Assembly (NCBI RefSeq): GCF_013328205.1
Contig: NZ_JABULH010000002.1
Span: 124,001-188,000 of the forward strand
Length of the DNA stretch: 64,000 nt
Source: Sphingomonas hominis
GTDB lineage: Bacteria > Pseudomonadota > Alphaproteobacteria > Sphingomonadales > Sphingomonadaceae
Direction of reading: 5' to 3'
Below, in pieces: positions 36,473-45,463 of the stretch. Position numbers and translations under genes: made by a program. Below the pieces are notes generated by a model. That model was not told the origin of the DNA, made no database searches, and saw nothing but the letters and a program-made list of their open reading frames with translations. Each line of letters starts with the position of its first letter. Positions within the stretch are counted from its first letter, which is position 1.

Positions 36473-38200
36473 ATGCCGGTGGCCGATCGAACCAGCAGCA
36501 CGAACGGTGGTGACGCGCCCAAGTCGCCCGCCGCCGCCGCGGTCGAGCAGTGGACCGCGCTGATGACGCAGGCGCAATCGGCGATGGTGGAGGCGGGGAA
36601 CGCGCTGCCCGGTGTCGCGCAAAGGCAGGCGGCGCGCCAGGTGGCCGATTTCTGGCGCGACCAGCTCGGGCTGTGGGAACGCTTCATGACGCCCGCTCCC
36701 GCAACCGAGCGCCCCCCGGAGAAGGACAAGCGCTTCGCCGACGAGGCGTGGCGCAGCAATCCCGCATTCGACTGGATTCGGCAGAGCTATGCGCTGCTGT
36801 CCGACCACCTGCTGCGCGGTGTCGACGCGCTCGACGGGGTGGACGAGGCACAGCGCGCGCAGCTGCGCTTCGCCGCCCGCGGCTTCGTCGACGCGATGAG
36901 CCCGTCGAACTTTCCTTTCACCAACCCACAGGTGATGCAGGAGGTGCTGGAAACCAACGGCCAGAATCTGGTCAAAGGCATGCAGAACCTCGTCGTCGAT
37001 CTGGGCAAGGGGCAGTTGACGCACACCGACGCGACCGCGTTCGAGCTCGGCCGCAACTTGGCCGTCACGCCCGGCCAAGTGGTGAAGCGCACGCCGCTCT
37101 ACGAACTGATCCACTATGCGCCGACGACCGAGCGGGTGCTGGCAACGCCGCTGGTGATCTTTCCGCCGTGGATCAACCGCTTCTACATCCTCGACCTGAC
37201 GCCGGAGAAGAGCTTCATCCGCTGGGCGGTCGCGCAGGGCGTCAGCGTGTTCATGGTGTCGTGGAAATCCGCCGACGCGAGTATGGCCGACGTGACCTGG
37301 GACGATTACGTGTCCGCGCAGATCGACGCGATCGACACGGTTCGCGATCTGCTGGGCGTGCCGGACGTCCACGCGATCGGTTACTGCGTCGCGGGCACCA
37401 CCCTCGCTGCGACGCTCGCCTATTTGTCAGCGCATGGCGAGGCGGCCAAGGTCAGGAGCGCGACCTTCTTCACCGCCCAAGTCGATTTCTCCGACGCGGG
37501 CGAGCTCAAGCATTTCGTCACCGACGAGCAGCTCGGGCTGATCCGCTCGCTGTCGCCTGACGGTTTCCTTGACGGGCGCTACATGGCGGCGACGTTCAAC
37601 CTGCTGCGCGGGCGCGACCTGATCTGGAACTACGTCACCAACAATTATCTGCTGGGGAAAGACTATCCCGCCTTCGACCTGCTGCACTGGAACGGCGACG
37701 TCACCAACCTGCCTAGCGGTTGGCACCAGAGCTACCTGACCGATCTGTACCGCGACAATTTGTTGGTCGAACCGGGTCGCATGTCGGTGAACGGCACGCC
37801 GCTCGACCTCACCCGCGTCGAGACGCCTGCTTATGTCCAGGCAGGGCGCGAGGACCATATCGCCCCGGCGGAGAGCGTGTGGGCGTTGACGCGGCACTTC
37901 CGCGGCCCGGTTCGCTTCGTGCTCGCGGGCTCGGGGCATATCGCGGGCGTAGTCAATCCGCCGGCAGCGAAGAAGTACCAATATTGGACCGCGGACACCG
38001 AGGGCGGCGCACCGTGCGAGACGCTCGTCGACTTCGTGGCGGCGGCAAAGGAGACCAAGGGAAGCTGGTGGCCCGACTGGAGCGAGTGGCTGCGTGGACA
38101 CGGCGACGGCACCGTGGAAGCGACCGGTGCGAGGGTGCCGGGCGAGGGTGCCTTGCCCGCGATCGAGCCCGCGCCGGGACGCTACGTTCGCCAGCGCTGA
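36473..38200 (+). CDS. phaC: Class I poly(3-hydroxyalkanoate) synthase
   Basis: PhaC polymerises (R)-3-hydroxyacyl-CoA into storage polyester granules. The 575-residue protein has the N-terminal PhaC domain and an alpha/beta-hydrolase core with Cys305 in the lipase-like box GYCVAGT, the Asp in AGREDHIAP, and the His in SGHIAG. Length fits class I synthases. ATG at 36473 sits two bases after AGGAG; GTG at 36479 is better spaced. The phasin gene follows under a PhaR-type operator. Confidence 0.95.
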   Translation: MPVADRTSSTNGGDAPKSPAAAAVEQWTALMTQAQSAMVEAGNALPGVAQRQAARQVADFWRDQLGLWERFMTPAPATERPPEKDKRFADEAWRSNPAFDWIRQSYALLSDHLLRGVDALDGVDEAQRAQLRFAARGFVDAMSPSNFPFTNPQVMQEVLETNGQNLVKGMQNLVVDLGKGQLTHTDATAFELGRNLAVTPGQVVKRTPLYELIHYAPTTERVLATPLVIFPPWINRFYILDLTPEKSFIRWAVAQGVSVFMVSWKSADASMADVTWDDYVSAQIDAIDTVRDLLGVPDVHAIGYCVAGTTLAATLAYLSAHGEAAKVRSATFFTAQVDFSDAGELKHFVTDEQLGLIRSLSPDGFLDGRYMAATFNLLRGRDLIWNYVTNNYLLGKDYPAFDLLHWNGDVTNLPSGWHQSYLTDLYRDNLLVEPGRMSVNGTPLDLTRVETPAYVQAGREDHIAPAESVWALTRHFRGPVRFVLAGSGHIAGVVNPPAAKKYQYWTADTEGGAPCETLVDFVAAAKETKGSWWPDWSEWLRGHGDGTVEATGARVPGEGALPAIEPAPGRYVRQR

Positions 38201-38206
38201 TCGATC

Positions 38207-38269
38207 TTGCTGCACTGCACAAAAATGCTTGTAGCGACGCACAAGAACTATTATTGTGCAATGCAGCAA
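38207..38269. promoter_or_regulatory. PhaR-like inverted-repeat operator and promoter of the phasin gene
   Basis: Two 16-bp arms, TTGCTGCACTGCACAA (38207-38222) and TTGTGCAATGCAGCAA (38254-38269), are inverted and match at 15 of 16 positions. Between them, CTTG (38228-38231) and TATTAT (38249-38254) form a plausible -35/-10 pair with a 17-bp spacer. TGC-rich sites of this kind are bound by the PHA repressor PhaR in alphaproteobacteria. Confidence 0.65.
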
Positions 38270-38289
38270 GAATGGATGAGGAAGCGTTT

Positions 38290-38982
38290 GTGGCCGATGT
38301 GACCGCCAAACCGCGGGCTGCCCGCACGTCGAAGCGCGCACCTGTCGCCGTCCCGTTCATGCCCGATGCGCAGGCCACTGCCGACAAGCCGCTGACCGAG
38401 ATCATCGAGGACGTCGCGCATTTGCCGATCAATGCGGCTCCTAGCGCTGACACGGTGCAGGTCGAGACGGCAGCAGCCGAGCCGGCATCCGACGCTGCGC
38501 CGCACTCTGATCCCGAACCTACGACCGCCGCAACGACGGCACCCGACAGCCAAGAGGACCATATCATGACCGACACGATGCAGAACACCGCTGAGACGAT
38601 GCAGGCAAACGCGCAGGACGCGATGTCGAAGGGCAAGCAGACGTTCGAGGAAATCACCGCTTTTGGTCAAGGCAACGTCGAGGCGATGGTTGAGTCGACC
38701 CGCGTCGCGGTGAAGGGCGTCGAGGCGATGGCGCAGGCGCGCGCCGCCTTTGCCAAGCAGTCGTTCGAGGCGACCATCGCCACGTTCAAGTCGATGGCCG
38801 AGGTCCGCACCCCGACCGACTTCTTCAAGCTGCAGGGCGATTACCTGCGCGATTCGATGGACGCGCTGGTTGCCGAGACCTCGCGCTCGACCGAAGCGAC
38901 GCTGAAGCTGGTCGGCGAGATCGCGCAGCCGATCCAGAACCGCGTCGCGCTCGCCGCCGAGAAGGTGCGCGCCGTCGCCTGA
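38290..38982 (+). CDS. phaP: Phasin family protein
   Basis: Phasins coat polyhydroxyalkanoate granules. The C-terminal 130 residues are a helical phasin domain (FEEITAFGQGNVEAMVESTR, FFKLQGDYLRDSMDALVAET, LKLVGEIAQPIQNRVALAAE). The N-terminal 90 residues are Ala/Thr/Pro-rich and look disordered, as in other sphingomonad phasins. GTG at 38290 follows GAGGAAG at six bases. ATG at 38566 would give only the domain and ATG at 38272 lacks a ribosome-binding site, so both are less likely. Confidence 0.88.
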   Translation: MADVTAKPRAARTSKRAPVAVPFMPDAQATADKPLTEIIEDVAHLPINAAPSADTVQVETAAAEPASDAAPHSDPEPTTAATTAPDSQEDHIMTDTMQNTAETMQANAQDAMSKGKQTFEEITAFGQGNVEAMVESTRVAVKGVEAMAQARAAFAKQSFEATIATFKSMAEVRTPTDFFKLQGDYLRDSMDALVAETSRSTEATLKLVGEIAQPIQNRVALAAEKVRAVA

Positions 38983-39004
38983 TCTGACGATCAAGTCTCT
39001 TGGA

Positions 39005-39037
39005 GGGCGGCCGGGCGACATGCACGGCCGCCCTTTT
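39005..39037 (+). terminator. Rho-independent terminator after the phasin gene
   Basis: GGGCGGCCG (39005-39013) pairs with CGGCCGCCC (39025-39033), followed by TTTT. It lies 22 bp after the phasin stop. Confidence 0.85.
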
Positions 39038-39095
39038 CGTGTCGGCGGCCCTTGCCCTCGGACGGTCTGTTGCCATATTTTGCGGCGTGCGCGTG

Positions 39096-39464
39096 ATGTC
39101 CAACCAGCAATTTCCTGATCTGCCGCTTCAGATGGCGGAGCGTCGCGGCGATGACAGCGACGGTGACGGTACCGGCGTTGGCATCGCGACGCGTACGCGC
39201 GCCAAGACCAAGAAGCCGACGCCGTACCGCGTGCTGATGCTCAACGACGATTACACGCCGATGGAATTTGTCGTGCTGTGCCTGCAACGATTCTTCCGCA
39301 TGAATGCCGAGGAAGCGACGCGCGTGATGCTCCACGTTCATCAGAAGGGCGTCGGGGTCTGCGGCGTCTTCTCCTACGAAGTCGCGGAAACCAAGGTCAG
39401 TCAGGTGATGGATTTTGCGCGTCAGCACCAGCACCCTCTGCAATGCACGCTGGAGAAGGCGTGA
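39096..39464 (+). CDS. clpS: ATP-dependent Clp protease adaptor
   Basis: ClpS delivers N-end-rule substrates to ClpAP. The 122-residue protein has the conserved core [39 protein letters not shown] and [15 protein letters not shown]. The N-terminal 45 residues, rich in Asp and Gly, are the flexible tail. The start is uncertain because no clear ribosome-binding site precedes ATG 39096 or the internal ATG at 39135. clpA, which often follows clpS, is not present here. Confidence 0.95.
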   Translation: MSNQQFPDLPLQMAERRGDDSDGDGTGVGIATRTRAKTKKPTPYRVLMLNDDYTPMEFVVLCLQRFFRMNAEEATRVMLHVHQKGVGVCGVFSYEVAETKVSQVMDFARQHQHPLQCTLEKA

Positions 39465-39535
39465 TCCTCGCTCGGCGTGGCTTGGCAATCGGCTGAGCGC
39501 GGTTAGTCTCCCGATCCAAGGCGAGGGAGACGAAG

Positions 39536-40417
39536 ATGACCGAGGATATCCGCGACCGTGCCGTCGCGATCTACGACCGTTTCACGCACGAGCATCACGA
39601 CCGCCGCACGCTGCTGCGCGAGATGACGCTGCTGACCGGCAGCGCGCTGGCCGCGGAGATGCTGATCGGCGGCCTCGCGGCGTCACCCGCCGCCGCCGCG
39701 GTCGTCGCGGTCGACGATAAACGGTTGAAGACCTTTCCCGACGCGCGCGTGCCGGTCGCGGGTGGCAAGCCGATCAAGGGCTATGTCGCGACGCCGCGCG
39801 GCCAGCGCCCGCGCGCGACCGTGCTGGTGTTCCACGAGAATCGCGGGCTGACGCCGCACATCCAGGATGTCGCGCGCCGCGTCGCGCTCGCCGGCTTCTT
39901 CGCGGTTGCGCCCGACTTCCTGTCCGATGCGGGCGGCACGCCGGCCGACGAGGACCAGGCACGCGCCATGATCGGTGCGGCCAATCTCGACACGATCGTC
40001 GCCGAGGCGGCGGGCGCGGTGCGTCATTTCGCCGGCGCGGGCACGCCGCCGACGCGCGTCGGGGTGATCGGCTTCTGCTGGGGCGGGGCGCTGGTCAACC
40101 GCGTCGCGATTGCGGCCGGCGACCGGCTGAGCGCGGGGGTCGCTTATTACGGGCCGGCGCCTGATCCGGCAGAGGCGGCTAAGGTCGCCACGCCGCTGTT
40201 GCTCCATTATGCCGGCAAGGACACGCGTGTCGCGCAGACCGGTGAGCCGTGGGTGGCGGCGCTCAAGGCCGCGGGCAAGCCAGTCGAAGCCTACACCTAT
40301 CCGGGCGTCGACCACGCGTTCAACAACGACACCTCGGCGCAGCGATACGACAAGGCGGCGGCGGACCTTGCCTGGTCGCGCACGATCGCGTTCCTGCACC
40401 GCTATCTTGACGCGTGA
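39536..40417 (+). CDS. Dienelactone hydrolase family protein
   Basis: The 293-residue protein has an alpha/beta-hydrolase core with the Cys nucleophile in GFCWGGALVNR, the Glu motif FHENRGLTPHI, and the final DHAFNNDTS His region, giving the Cys-Asp-His triad of dienelactone hydrolases. The first 60 residues, with DRRTLLREMTLLTGSALAAE and a hydrophobic stretch ending in Ala residues, may be an atypical Tat signal, so it could be periplasmic. Substrate unknown. Confidence 0.88.
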   Translation: MTEDIRDRAVAIYDRFTHEHHDRRTLLREMTLLTGSALAAEMLIGGLAASPAAAAVVAVDDKRLKTFPDARVPVAGGKPIKGYVATPRGQRPRATVLVFHENRGLTPHIQDVARRVALAGFFAVAPDFLSDAGGTPADEDQARAMIGAANLDTIVAEAAGAVRHFAGAGTPPTRVGVIGFCWGGALVNRVAIAAGDRLSAGVAYYGPAPDPAEAAKVATPLLLHYAGKDTRVAQTGEPWVAALKAAGKPVEAYTYPGVDHAFNNDTSAQRYDKAAADLAWSRTIAFLHRYLDA

Positions 40418-40459
40418 GTGTATCCATGTTCTCCTGATGTTCCGAACGGGGAGTCGATG

Positions 40460-41068
40460 ATGCTGACCTTCTTCACCAATCCGATGTCGCGCGGGCGGAT
40501 CGTTCGCTGGATGCTGGAGGAGGTCGGCGTGCCGTACGAGGCGGTGGTGACGCAATGGGGTGCGCCGCTGCCTGAATTCCTCGCCGCCAATCCGCTCGGC
40601 AAGGTGCCGACGATCGTTCACGACGGCGCGGTGGTCAGCGAGACGGCGGCGATCTGTGCCTATCTCGCCGATACTTTCCCCGACGCGGGTCTCGCACCGC
40701 GTCCCGAGGAGCGCGCGTCTTATTACCGCTGGATGTTCTTCACTGCCGGCCCGGTCGAGGCGGCGATGATGGACACCCATCTGGGCGTCGCCGTGCCGCC
40801 GGAGAAGGAGGCGATGATTGGCTATGGCAGTCTCGCGCGCGCCATCGATGTGCTTGAGGGCGCGGTATCGGCGAATGACTACATCGCCGGGCCGCGCTTC
40901 ACCGCCGCCGACGTCTATGTCGGAAGCTCGATCGACTTCTTCACGCAGTTTGGAATGCTCGACAAGCGCGAGGCGTTCGCGCGTTATCTCGACCGGCTGC
41001 GCGATCGTCCCGCCTGGGTACGCGCGCGGGAGATCGACGACGCGCTTATCGCGGCGGCGCAGAAGTGA
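40460..41068 (+). CDS. Glutathione S-transferase family protein
   Basis: The 202-residue protein has a thioredoxin-like N-terminal domain (LTFFTNPMSRGRIVRWMLEE, NPLGKVPTIVHDG, SETAAICAYLAD) and a helical C-terminal domain ending in FARYLDRLRDRPAW. The SETAAI motif binds glutathione; a Ser in NPMSRG is a plausible catalytic residue. ATG at 40460 has the better spacing to GGGGAG; ATG at 40457 is adjacent. Substrate is unknown. Confidence 0.88.
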   Translation: MLTFFTNPMSRGRIVRWMLEEVGVPYEAVVTQWGAPLPEFLAANPLGKVPTIVHDGAVVSETAAICAYLADTFPDAGLAPRPEERASYYRWMFFTAGPVEAAMMDTHLGVAVPPEKEAMIGYGSLARAIDVLEGAVSANDYIAGPRFTAADVYVGSSIDFFTQFGMLDKREAFARYLDRLRDRPAWVRAREIDDALIAAAQK

Positions 41069-41237
41069 GCGTGGCGCGACGGCTCGCGACGCGCGCGAGG
41101 ATGGCGTGTTTCTCGTCAACACTCGCCTGGGACCAGCCCGCGATCTCGTCGAGCGTGCGCTGACAACCCAGGCACAGGCCGCTCGGGCGGTCGATCGTGC
41201 ACACCAGGGTGCAGGGGGAGGGCGGGTCGTCGGTCAT
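41046..41237 (-). CDS. DUF1289 small cysteine-rich protein
   Basis: The 63-residue product has the DUF1289 pattern SPCTLVCTIDRPSGLCLGCQRTLDEIAGWS, with four cysteines that could bind a metal. The 3' end overlaps the convergent glutathione transferase gene by 23 bp. Function unknown. Confidence 0.85.
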   Translation of the reverse strand: MTDDPPSPCTLVCTIDRPSGLCLGCQRTLDEIAGWSQASVDEKHAILARVASRRATLTSAPPR

Positions 41238-41256
41238 CGCGCTCGCCGATAGCAGC

Positions 41257-42378
41257 TCAGCTGCGCCTCGCCACCTCGCCAGATGCTCCATCTGCCTGAT
41301 CCTCAACCCGCGCATCGGCCGACCCGGTCGCCGCGCGCTGCTCGGTCAGGATCTGCCATGCGGTGATGAACAGCGCGGCCACCACGGGTCCGACGACGAT
41401 CCCGCTCAGGCCGACCAGCTCGATCCCGCCCAGGGTGGTGACCAGCACGACCCAGTCGGGGATACCGGTGTCGCGACCGACCAGGATCGGGCGCAGCACG
41501 TTGTCGGCGCTGCCGATCACCAGCACGCCCGACACGATCACCACGGCGGCCTGCCAGATCGCGCTGGTGGCGAGCAGGTAGATCGCGACGGGCGCCCAGA
41601 TGATCGCCGGGCCGATCGCGGGCAGCAGCGACGCCACCGCCATCAGCAATCCCCACAGCAGCGCGGCGGGCAGGCCAACGATCGCGAAGGTGATCGCACC
41701 CAATGCGCCCTGCACCAAGCCGACGATCACCGATCCCTTGATCGTCGCGCGCGTCACCGCGATGAAGCGGTCGACCAGCCGCGTCGTCGCGTCATGCTCG
41801 AGCGGGATGGCGTTGCACACCGCGCGCCCGAGCCGCGTGCCGTCGCGCAGCAGGAAGAACGTCACGTACAGCGCGACGCCGAAGCCCAGCAGCGCGGCAA
41901 AGGCATCGGTGCCGATCGACAAGGCCCGGCTCGCGATGCCGCTGACGCGGCTGCCGACCGCGTTGGAGAAGCGCGCCTGCGTGCGCTCGAAGCTGTCGAG
42001 CCCGGCCTTGTCGGCGAGTTGCTGCAAGCGATCAGGCAGCGCGTCGTGGACCTGCTGGAAATAAGCGGCGAAGTTGATCTGCCCGCTGCGCACCTTGGAA
42101 TAAACGCCGCTCGCCTGGTCGACCACCAGCGTGCCGATGATCAGCGCGGGCAGCACCACCGCTACCGTGACGACCAAAAGCGTGAGCAGCGCGGCGGTGT
42201 TGGAGCGCTCCGGAAAACGCGCGTGAATGCGCTGGTAGAGGGGCTGGAACAGGATCGCGGCCAGCACGCTCCACAGCAGCGCCACCGCGAACGTCGACAC
42301 CACCGCGCCGAGCAGCAGCGTAATCAGGAACACGAACAGCACCAACCCGCCGTTCTCGATACGCCGCCCGTTCATCAT
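41257..42378 (-). CDS. AI-2E family transporter (PerM-like permease)
   Basis: The 373-residue membrane protein has hydrophobic helices near residues 10-45, 65-90 and a cluster from 145 to 350. Its C-terminal half contains LPAALLWGLLMAVASLLPAIGPAIIWAP and GLSGIVVGPVVAALF, characteristic of the AI-2E/PerM family. It may export small molecules, but the substrate is unproven. A second ATG at 42375 is equally good as a start. Confidence 0.88.
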   Translation of the reverse strand: MMNGRRIENGGLVLFVFLITLLLGAVVSTFAVALLWSVLAAILFQPLYQRIHARFPERSNTAALLTLLVVTVAVVLPALIIGTLVVDQASGVYSKVRSGQINFAAYFQQVHDALPDRLQQLADKAGLDSFERTQARFSNAVGSRVSGIASRALSIGTDAFAALLGFGVALYVTFFLLRDGTRLGRAVCNAIPLEHDATTRLVDRFIAVTRATIKGSVIVGLVQGALGAITFAIVGLPAALLWGLLMAVASLLPAIGPAIIWAPVAIYLLATSAIWQAAVVIVSGVLVIGSADNVLRPILVGRDTGIPDWVVLVTTLGGIELVGLSGIVVGPVVAALFITAWQILTEQRAATGSADARVEDQADGASGEVARRS

Positions 42379-42702
42379 CGCCCCGTGTTCCTGCCCGTCG
42401 CTGAGCCGATCGACGCAGCGGCGTGATCGACCTTCATTAAGGGCACCCAACCGTCACGCTGTCGCAACGGTTCCAGCGAACGCGCGGCGTGCGGGTTGGG
42501 GCGCACTTGGCGAGTAGGGGAGGGGCTGGATCGGCTTGAGGCAGGGGATGGCCGATCAGCACGCCCGCGAACGACCGAACAGTTGATCAGACTGCGTGAC
42601 GGCGGAGCACCACGCCGTTGCGCCGCTGGATCACAGCGCCACGACCTGCGCAGTTTCGGTTGATTGCCGCGTACCGGCCCCGTGTTGCCGGGGCTGGGCG
42701 GA
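42379..42702. other. Intergenic stretch without a gene
   Basis: The 324 bp hold only a hairpin near the helicase end (42677-42694). No open frame with normal codon use, RNA gene or repeat is seen. Confidence 0.6.
42677..42694 (-). terminator. Possible terminator hairpin of the helicase gene
   Basis: GCCCCG (42677-42682) pairs with CGGGGC (42689-42694), 8 bp after the helicase stop. There is no U-tract, so the call is weak. Confidence 0.35.
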
Positions 42703-44148
42703 TCAGGTCGTCAGCGTGACCTTGAGGAAGTCGGGGATCGGGCCGTTCCAGCCCTCATCGGGACCGTCGTCGCGATCGTGTCGCGCAGACCCGCGCCGCT
42801 GATCGTCCCAACCTCCGCGCGTATCGCGGCGTCGCTCCTGCCGCTCGTCGCGCGGCGCGGCACGGTTTGCGGCCGGCGTCGGCGCAGCGGTGACCGGTGT
42901 TGCCGCTTGCGGCTCGGCCGGTGCCTCGACCTCGCGCTCCGCCGACTGCTCGGTACGCGGGCGGCGGTCGCCGCGACCACGCTCGCGGCGCGGCTCGCGT
43001 GCGGGACGATCCTCTTCGGGCTCGCCGGGCAGCGTGTCGAGCGTCTTGATCTTCTCGCCCGTCAGCTTCTCGATGTTCTGAATGTTCTCGGCATCGTCCG
43101 GCCCGACGAAGGTGAACGCGATCCCCGTCGCGCCCGCGCGGCCCGTGCGGCCGATACGGTGAACGTAATCGTCCGGGTGCCACGGCGCATCGAAGTTGAT
43201 GACGTGGCTCACACCCTTCACGTCTAGCCCGCGCGCCGCGACATCAGAGGCGACCAGGATGTTGACATCGCCGCTCTTGAACCGCTCCAGCTCGGCGATG
43301 CGCGCCGATTGATCCATGTCGCCGTGGATCTCGCCGCTGGCGAAGCCGTGCTCCTTCAGGCTCTTGTTGAGCTCGCGCACGGTCGTCTTGCGGTTGCAGA
43401 AGATGATCGCGGTGCGCACGTCCTCGCCGCGAAGCAACTGCCGCACGACCTTGCGCTTCTCGAACCCCTGGCCCTTCACTGGTACGACATATTGCGTGAT
43501 GTTGGTGTTGGTCGTGGCGGGGCGCGCGACCTGGATCGTCTTGGGGTTGGTCAGGAAGCGGTCGGCCAGCTTCTTGATCGGCGCGGGCATCGTGGCCGAG
43601 AACAGCAACGTCTGGCGCTGTGCCGGCAGCTTGGTGCAGATTTCCTCGATGTCGGGGATGAATCCCATGTCGAGCATCCGGTCGGCCTCGTCGATCACCA
43701 GCATCGAGCAGCCGGTCAGCAGAATCTTGCCGCGCCCGAACAGGTCCATCAACCGCCCCGGCGTCGCGATCAGCACGTCGACGCCCTTTTCCAGCGCCTT
43801 GACCTGGTCGCCCATCTGCACGCCGCCGATCAACAGCGCCATCGAGAGCTTGTGGTACTTGCCATATTGCTCGAAATTCTCGGCGACCTGCGCGGCCAGT
43901 TCGCGCGTCGGCTCGAGGATCAAACTGCGCGGCATCCGCGCGCGGCTGCGGCCGTGCGCCAGGATGTCGATCATCGGCAGCACGAACGACGCGGTCTTGC
44001 CCGTGCCCGTCTGCGCGATCGCGACCATGTCGCGCATCATCAGGACGGAGGGAATGGCGGACGCCTGGATCGGCGTCGGCTCGGTATAGCCGGTGTCGCC
44101 CACCGCGCGGAGTAGTTCGTCGGAGAGGCCGAGGTCGGCGAAGCTCAT
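42703..44148 (-). CDS. DEAD-box ATP-dependent RNA helicase (RhlE-like)
   Basis: The 481-residue protein contains all helicase motifs: Q motif TEPTPIQASAIPSVL, Walker A AQTGTGKTASF, PTRELA, DEAD in VIDEADRML, SAT in LFSATMP, and HRIGRTGRAG. The last 90 residues are Arg/Asp-rich and disordered (RDERQERRRDTRGGWDDQRRG), a tail that often binds RNA. It is likely a cold or ribosome-assembly helicase of the RhlE group; the exact role is inferred. Confidence 0.95.
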   Translation of the reverse strand: MSFADLGLSDELLRAVGDTGYTEPTPIQASAIPSVLMMRDMVAIAQTGTGKTASFVLPMIDILAHGRSRARMPRSLILEPTRELAAQVAENFEQYGKYHKLSMALLIGGVQMGDQVKALEKGVDVLIATPGRLMDLFGRGKILLTGCSMLVIDEADRMLDMGFIPDIEEICTKLPAQRQTLLFSATMPAPIKKLADRFLTNPKTIQVARPATTNTNITQYVVPVKGQGFEKRKVVRQLLRGEDVRTAIIFCNRKTTVRELNKSLKEHGFASGEIHGDMDQSARIAELERFKSGDVNILVASDVAARGLDVKGVSHVINFDAPWHPDDYVHRIGRTGRAGATGIAFTFVGPDDAENIQNIEKLTGEKIKTLDTLPGEPEEDRPAREPRRERGRGDRRPRTEQSAEREVEAPAEPQAATPVTAAPTPAANRAAPRDERQERRRDTRGGWDDQRRGSARHDRDDGPDEGWNGPIPDFLKVTLTT

Positions 44149-44644
44149 GCAATTGTCCGATTGGTGTCCGGCGCGGTGCTCGCGACCGTTCTGCCTGAGC
44201 CTGCGCGCTTCATGATCGGGGATGCAAAGTCAAGAAAAAGCCGCCGAGGACCCAAGCGACGCGATCGTTTTGGCACGATCGCGGTATGTAGGGCACCTGT
44301 CGTCGGGGCGACCGAGAATTGGGTCTGCATCGATCGGCGCCGCAGTCGTTTCCGATCTGCCGTCGCCATGCGCGTCGGGCTCCGGCCTAGTCAGCTATTC
44401 CGTCGTGGTCGGCACTATGGGAAAGCACTTCGCCCACCTTACGGCGATACACGTCGCCGAACGCACCGATCCACCAACGCAGCTTACGGGCCAAGACACG
44501 TCAGTGCGGACGGCGGGGATCAGGCACGAACCCGTCCGCTGCGGCGGCGAATGGTACCGTGTCCACCGCACCATTCCCCGCCCTCCGGCACGACGAGCGC
44601 CAGGCGGGGTCGGCGAGCACCGCCGACCCTTTACCGCGCTCTGA
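44149..44644. other. Intergenic stretch with no recognised gene
   Basis: These 496 bp upstream of the helicase have lower GC3 periodicity than the neighbours. A 140-codon plus-strand frame (44222-44644) exists, but its translation has no family features and lacks a good ribosome-binding site. No hairpin with a U-tract or tRNA is seen. Confidence 0.5.
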
Positions 44645-45379
44645 TCAGATCTGCGCCATGCCGCCGTCGACGAACATCTCGCTGCCGGTCATGAAGCTGC
44701 TGTCGGCGGAGGCCAGGAACGCGGCAGCCGCGGCGGTTTCCGCCGGTTCGCCCAGCCGCCCGGCAGGGGTCGTCGCGCCCATCTCCTCGAACGCCGCCTC
44801 GCCGACCACGCTCAGCGCCAGATCGGTGCGCGTCGGCCCGGGCGACAGCACGTTGACGCGGATGCCGGTGCCGCGCAGGTCCTGCGCCCAACTGCGCGCG
44901 AGGTTGCGAACCGCTGCCTTGCTCGCGCTGTAGATGCTGAATTGCGGCGTACCCATGACGCCGGTGGTCGATCCCGTCAGGATGATCGATCCGCCCGCCT
45001 GCATCAGCGGCAGCGCCTGTTGCACGGTGAACAGCAATCCCTTCACGTTCACGTCGAACGTCTGGTCATATTGTTCGGACGTGATCTGCCCCAGCGGCGC
45101 GAACGACCCCGTACCCGCATTCGCCATCACGATGTCGAGCGTGCCGCGCTCGGCCTGGACGGTCGCGTACAGCCGGTCGAGGTCACCAAGGTCGTCGACC
45201 GATCCGCGCACCGCACGCGCCTGATCGCCCAGCGTGGCGAGCGCGCCGTCGAGCACGTCCTGCCGCCGCCCGAAGATGTAAACGAATGCGCCTTCCGCGA
45301 TGAAGCGTTTCGCGGAGGCGAGCCCGATGCCGCTGCCGCCACCCGTGATGATCGCCGTCTTGCCTGCCAACCGGTCCAT
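44645..45379 (-). CDS. Short-chain dehydrogenase/reductase
   Basis: The 244-residue protein has the Rossmann TGGGSGIGLA motif, NAGTG, and the catalytic Tyr-x3-Lys in YSASKAAVRN with its upstream Ser in LTGSTTG. It ends SEMFVDGGMAQI, the usual SDR tail. A divergent HxlR regulator gene lies 84 bp away, so it is probably induced by an electrophile or quinone-like signal. Substrate unknown. Confidence 0.9.
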   Translation of the reverse strand: MDRLAGKTAIITGGGSGIGLASAKRFIAEGAFVYIFGRRQDVLDGALATLGDQARAVRGSVDDLGDLDRLYATVQAERGTLDIVMANAGTGSFAPLGQITSEQYDQTFDVNVKGLLFTVQQALPLMQAGGSIILTGSTTGVMGTPQFSIYSASKAAVRNLARSWAQDLRGTGIRVNVLSPGPTRTDLALSVVGEAAFEEMGATTPAGRLGEPAETAAAAAFLASADSSFMTGSEMFVDGGMAQI

Positions 45380-45434
45380 GTCGTGTCTCCTGTACGTGGA
45401 GCCGCGTAAGCTGGCGCGGTGCAAACCTGCGGAC

Positions 45435-45458
45435 AAGTATGCACCTTTTGGTAAGTAT
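45435..45458. promoter_or_regulatory. AAGTAT direct repeat, candidate HxlR operator
   Basis: AAGTAT occurs at 45435-45440 and 45453-45458, an 18-bp period, next to the HxlR start at 45464. GGTGCA and TGCACC also flank this stretch. The site would overlap the regulator's own translation start region and lies 56 bp from the SDR start. Confidence 0.4.
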
Positions 45459-45463
45459 CGCTG

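Noticed and set aside
42379-42702. Possible small gene between the AI-2E transporter and helicase
   Set aside because: Frames here have neither a ribosome-binding site nor coding composition.
44222-44644. A 140-codon plus-strand frame in the helicase-SDR gap
   Set aside because: There is no ribosome-binding site, no recognisable motif and atypical codon use; treated as non-coding.
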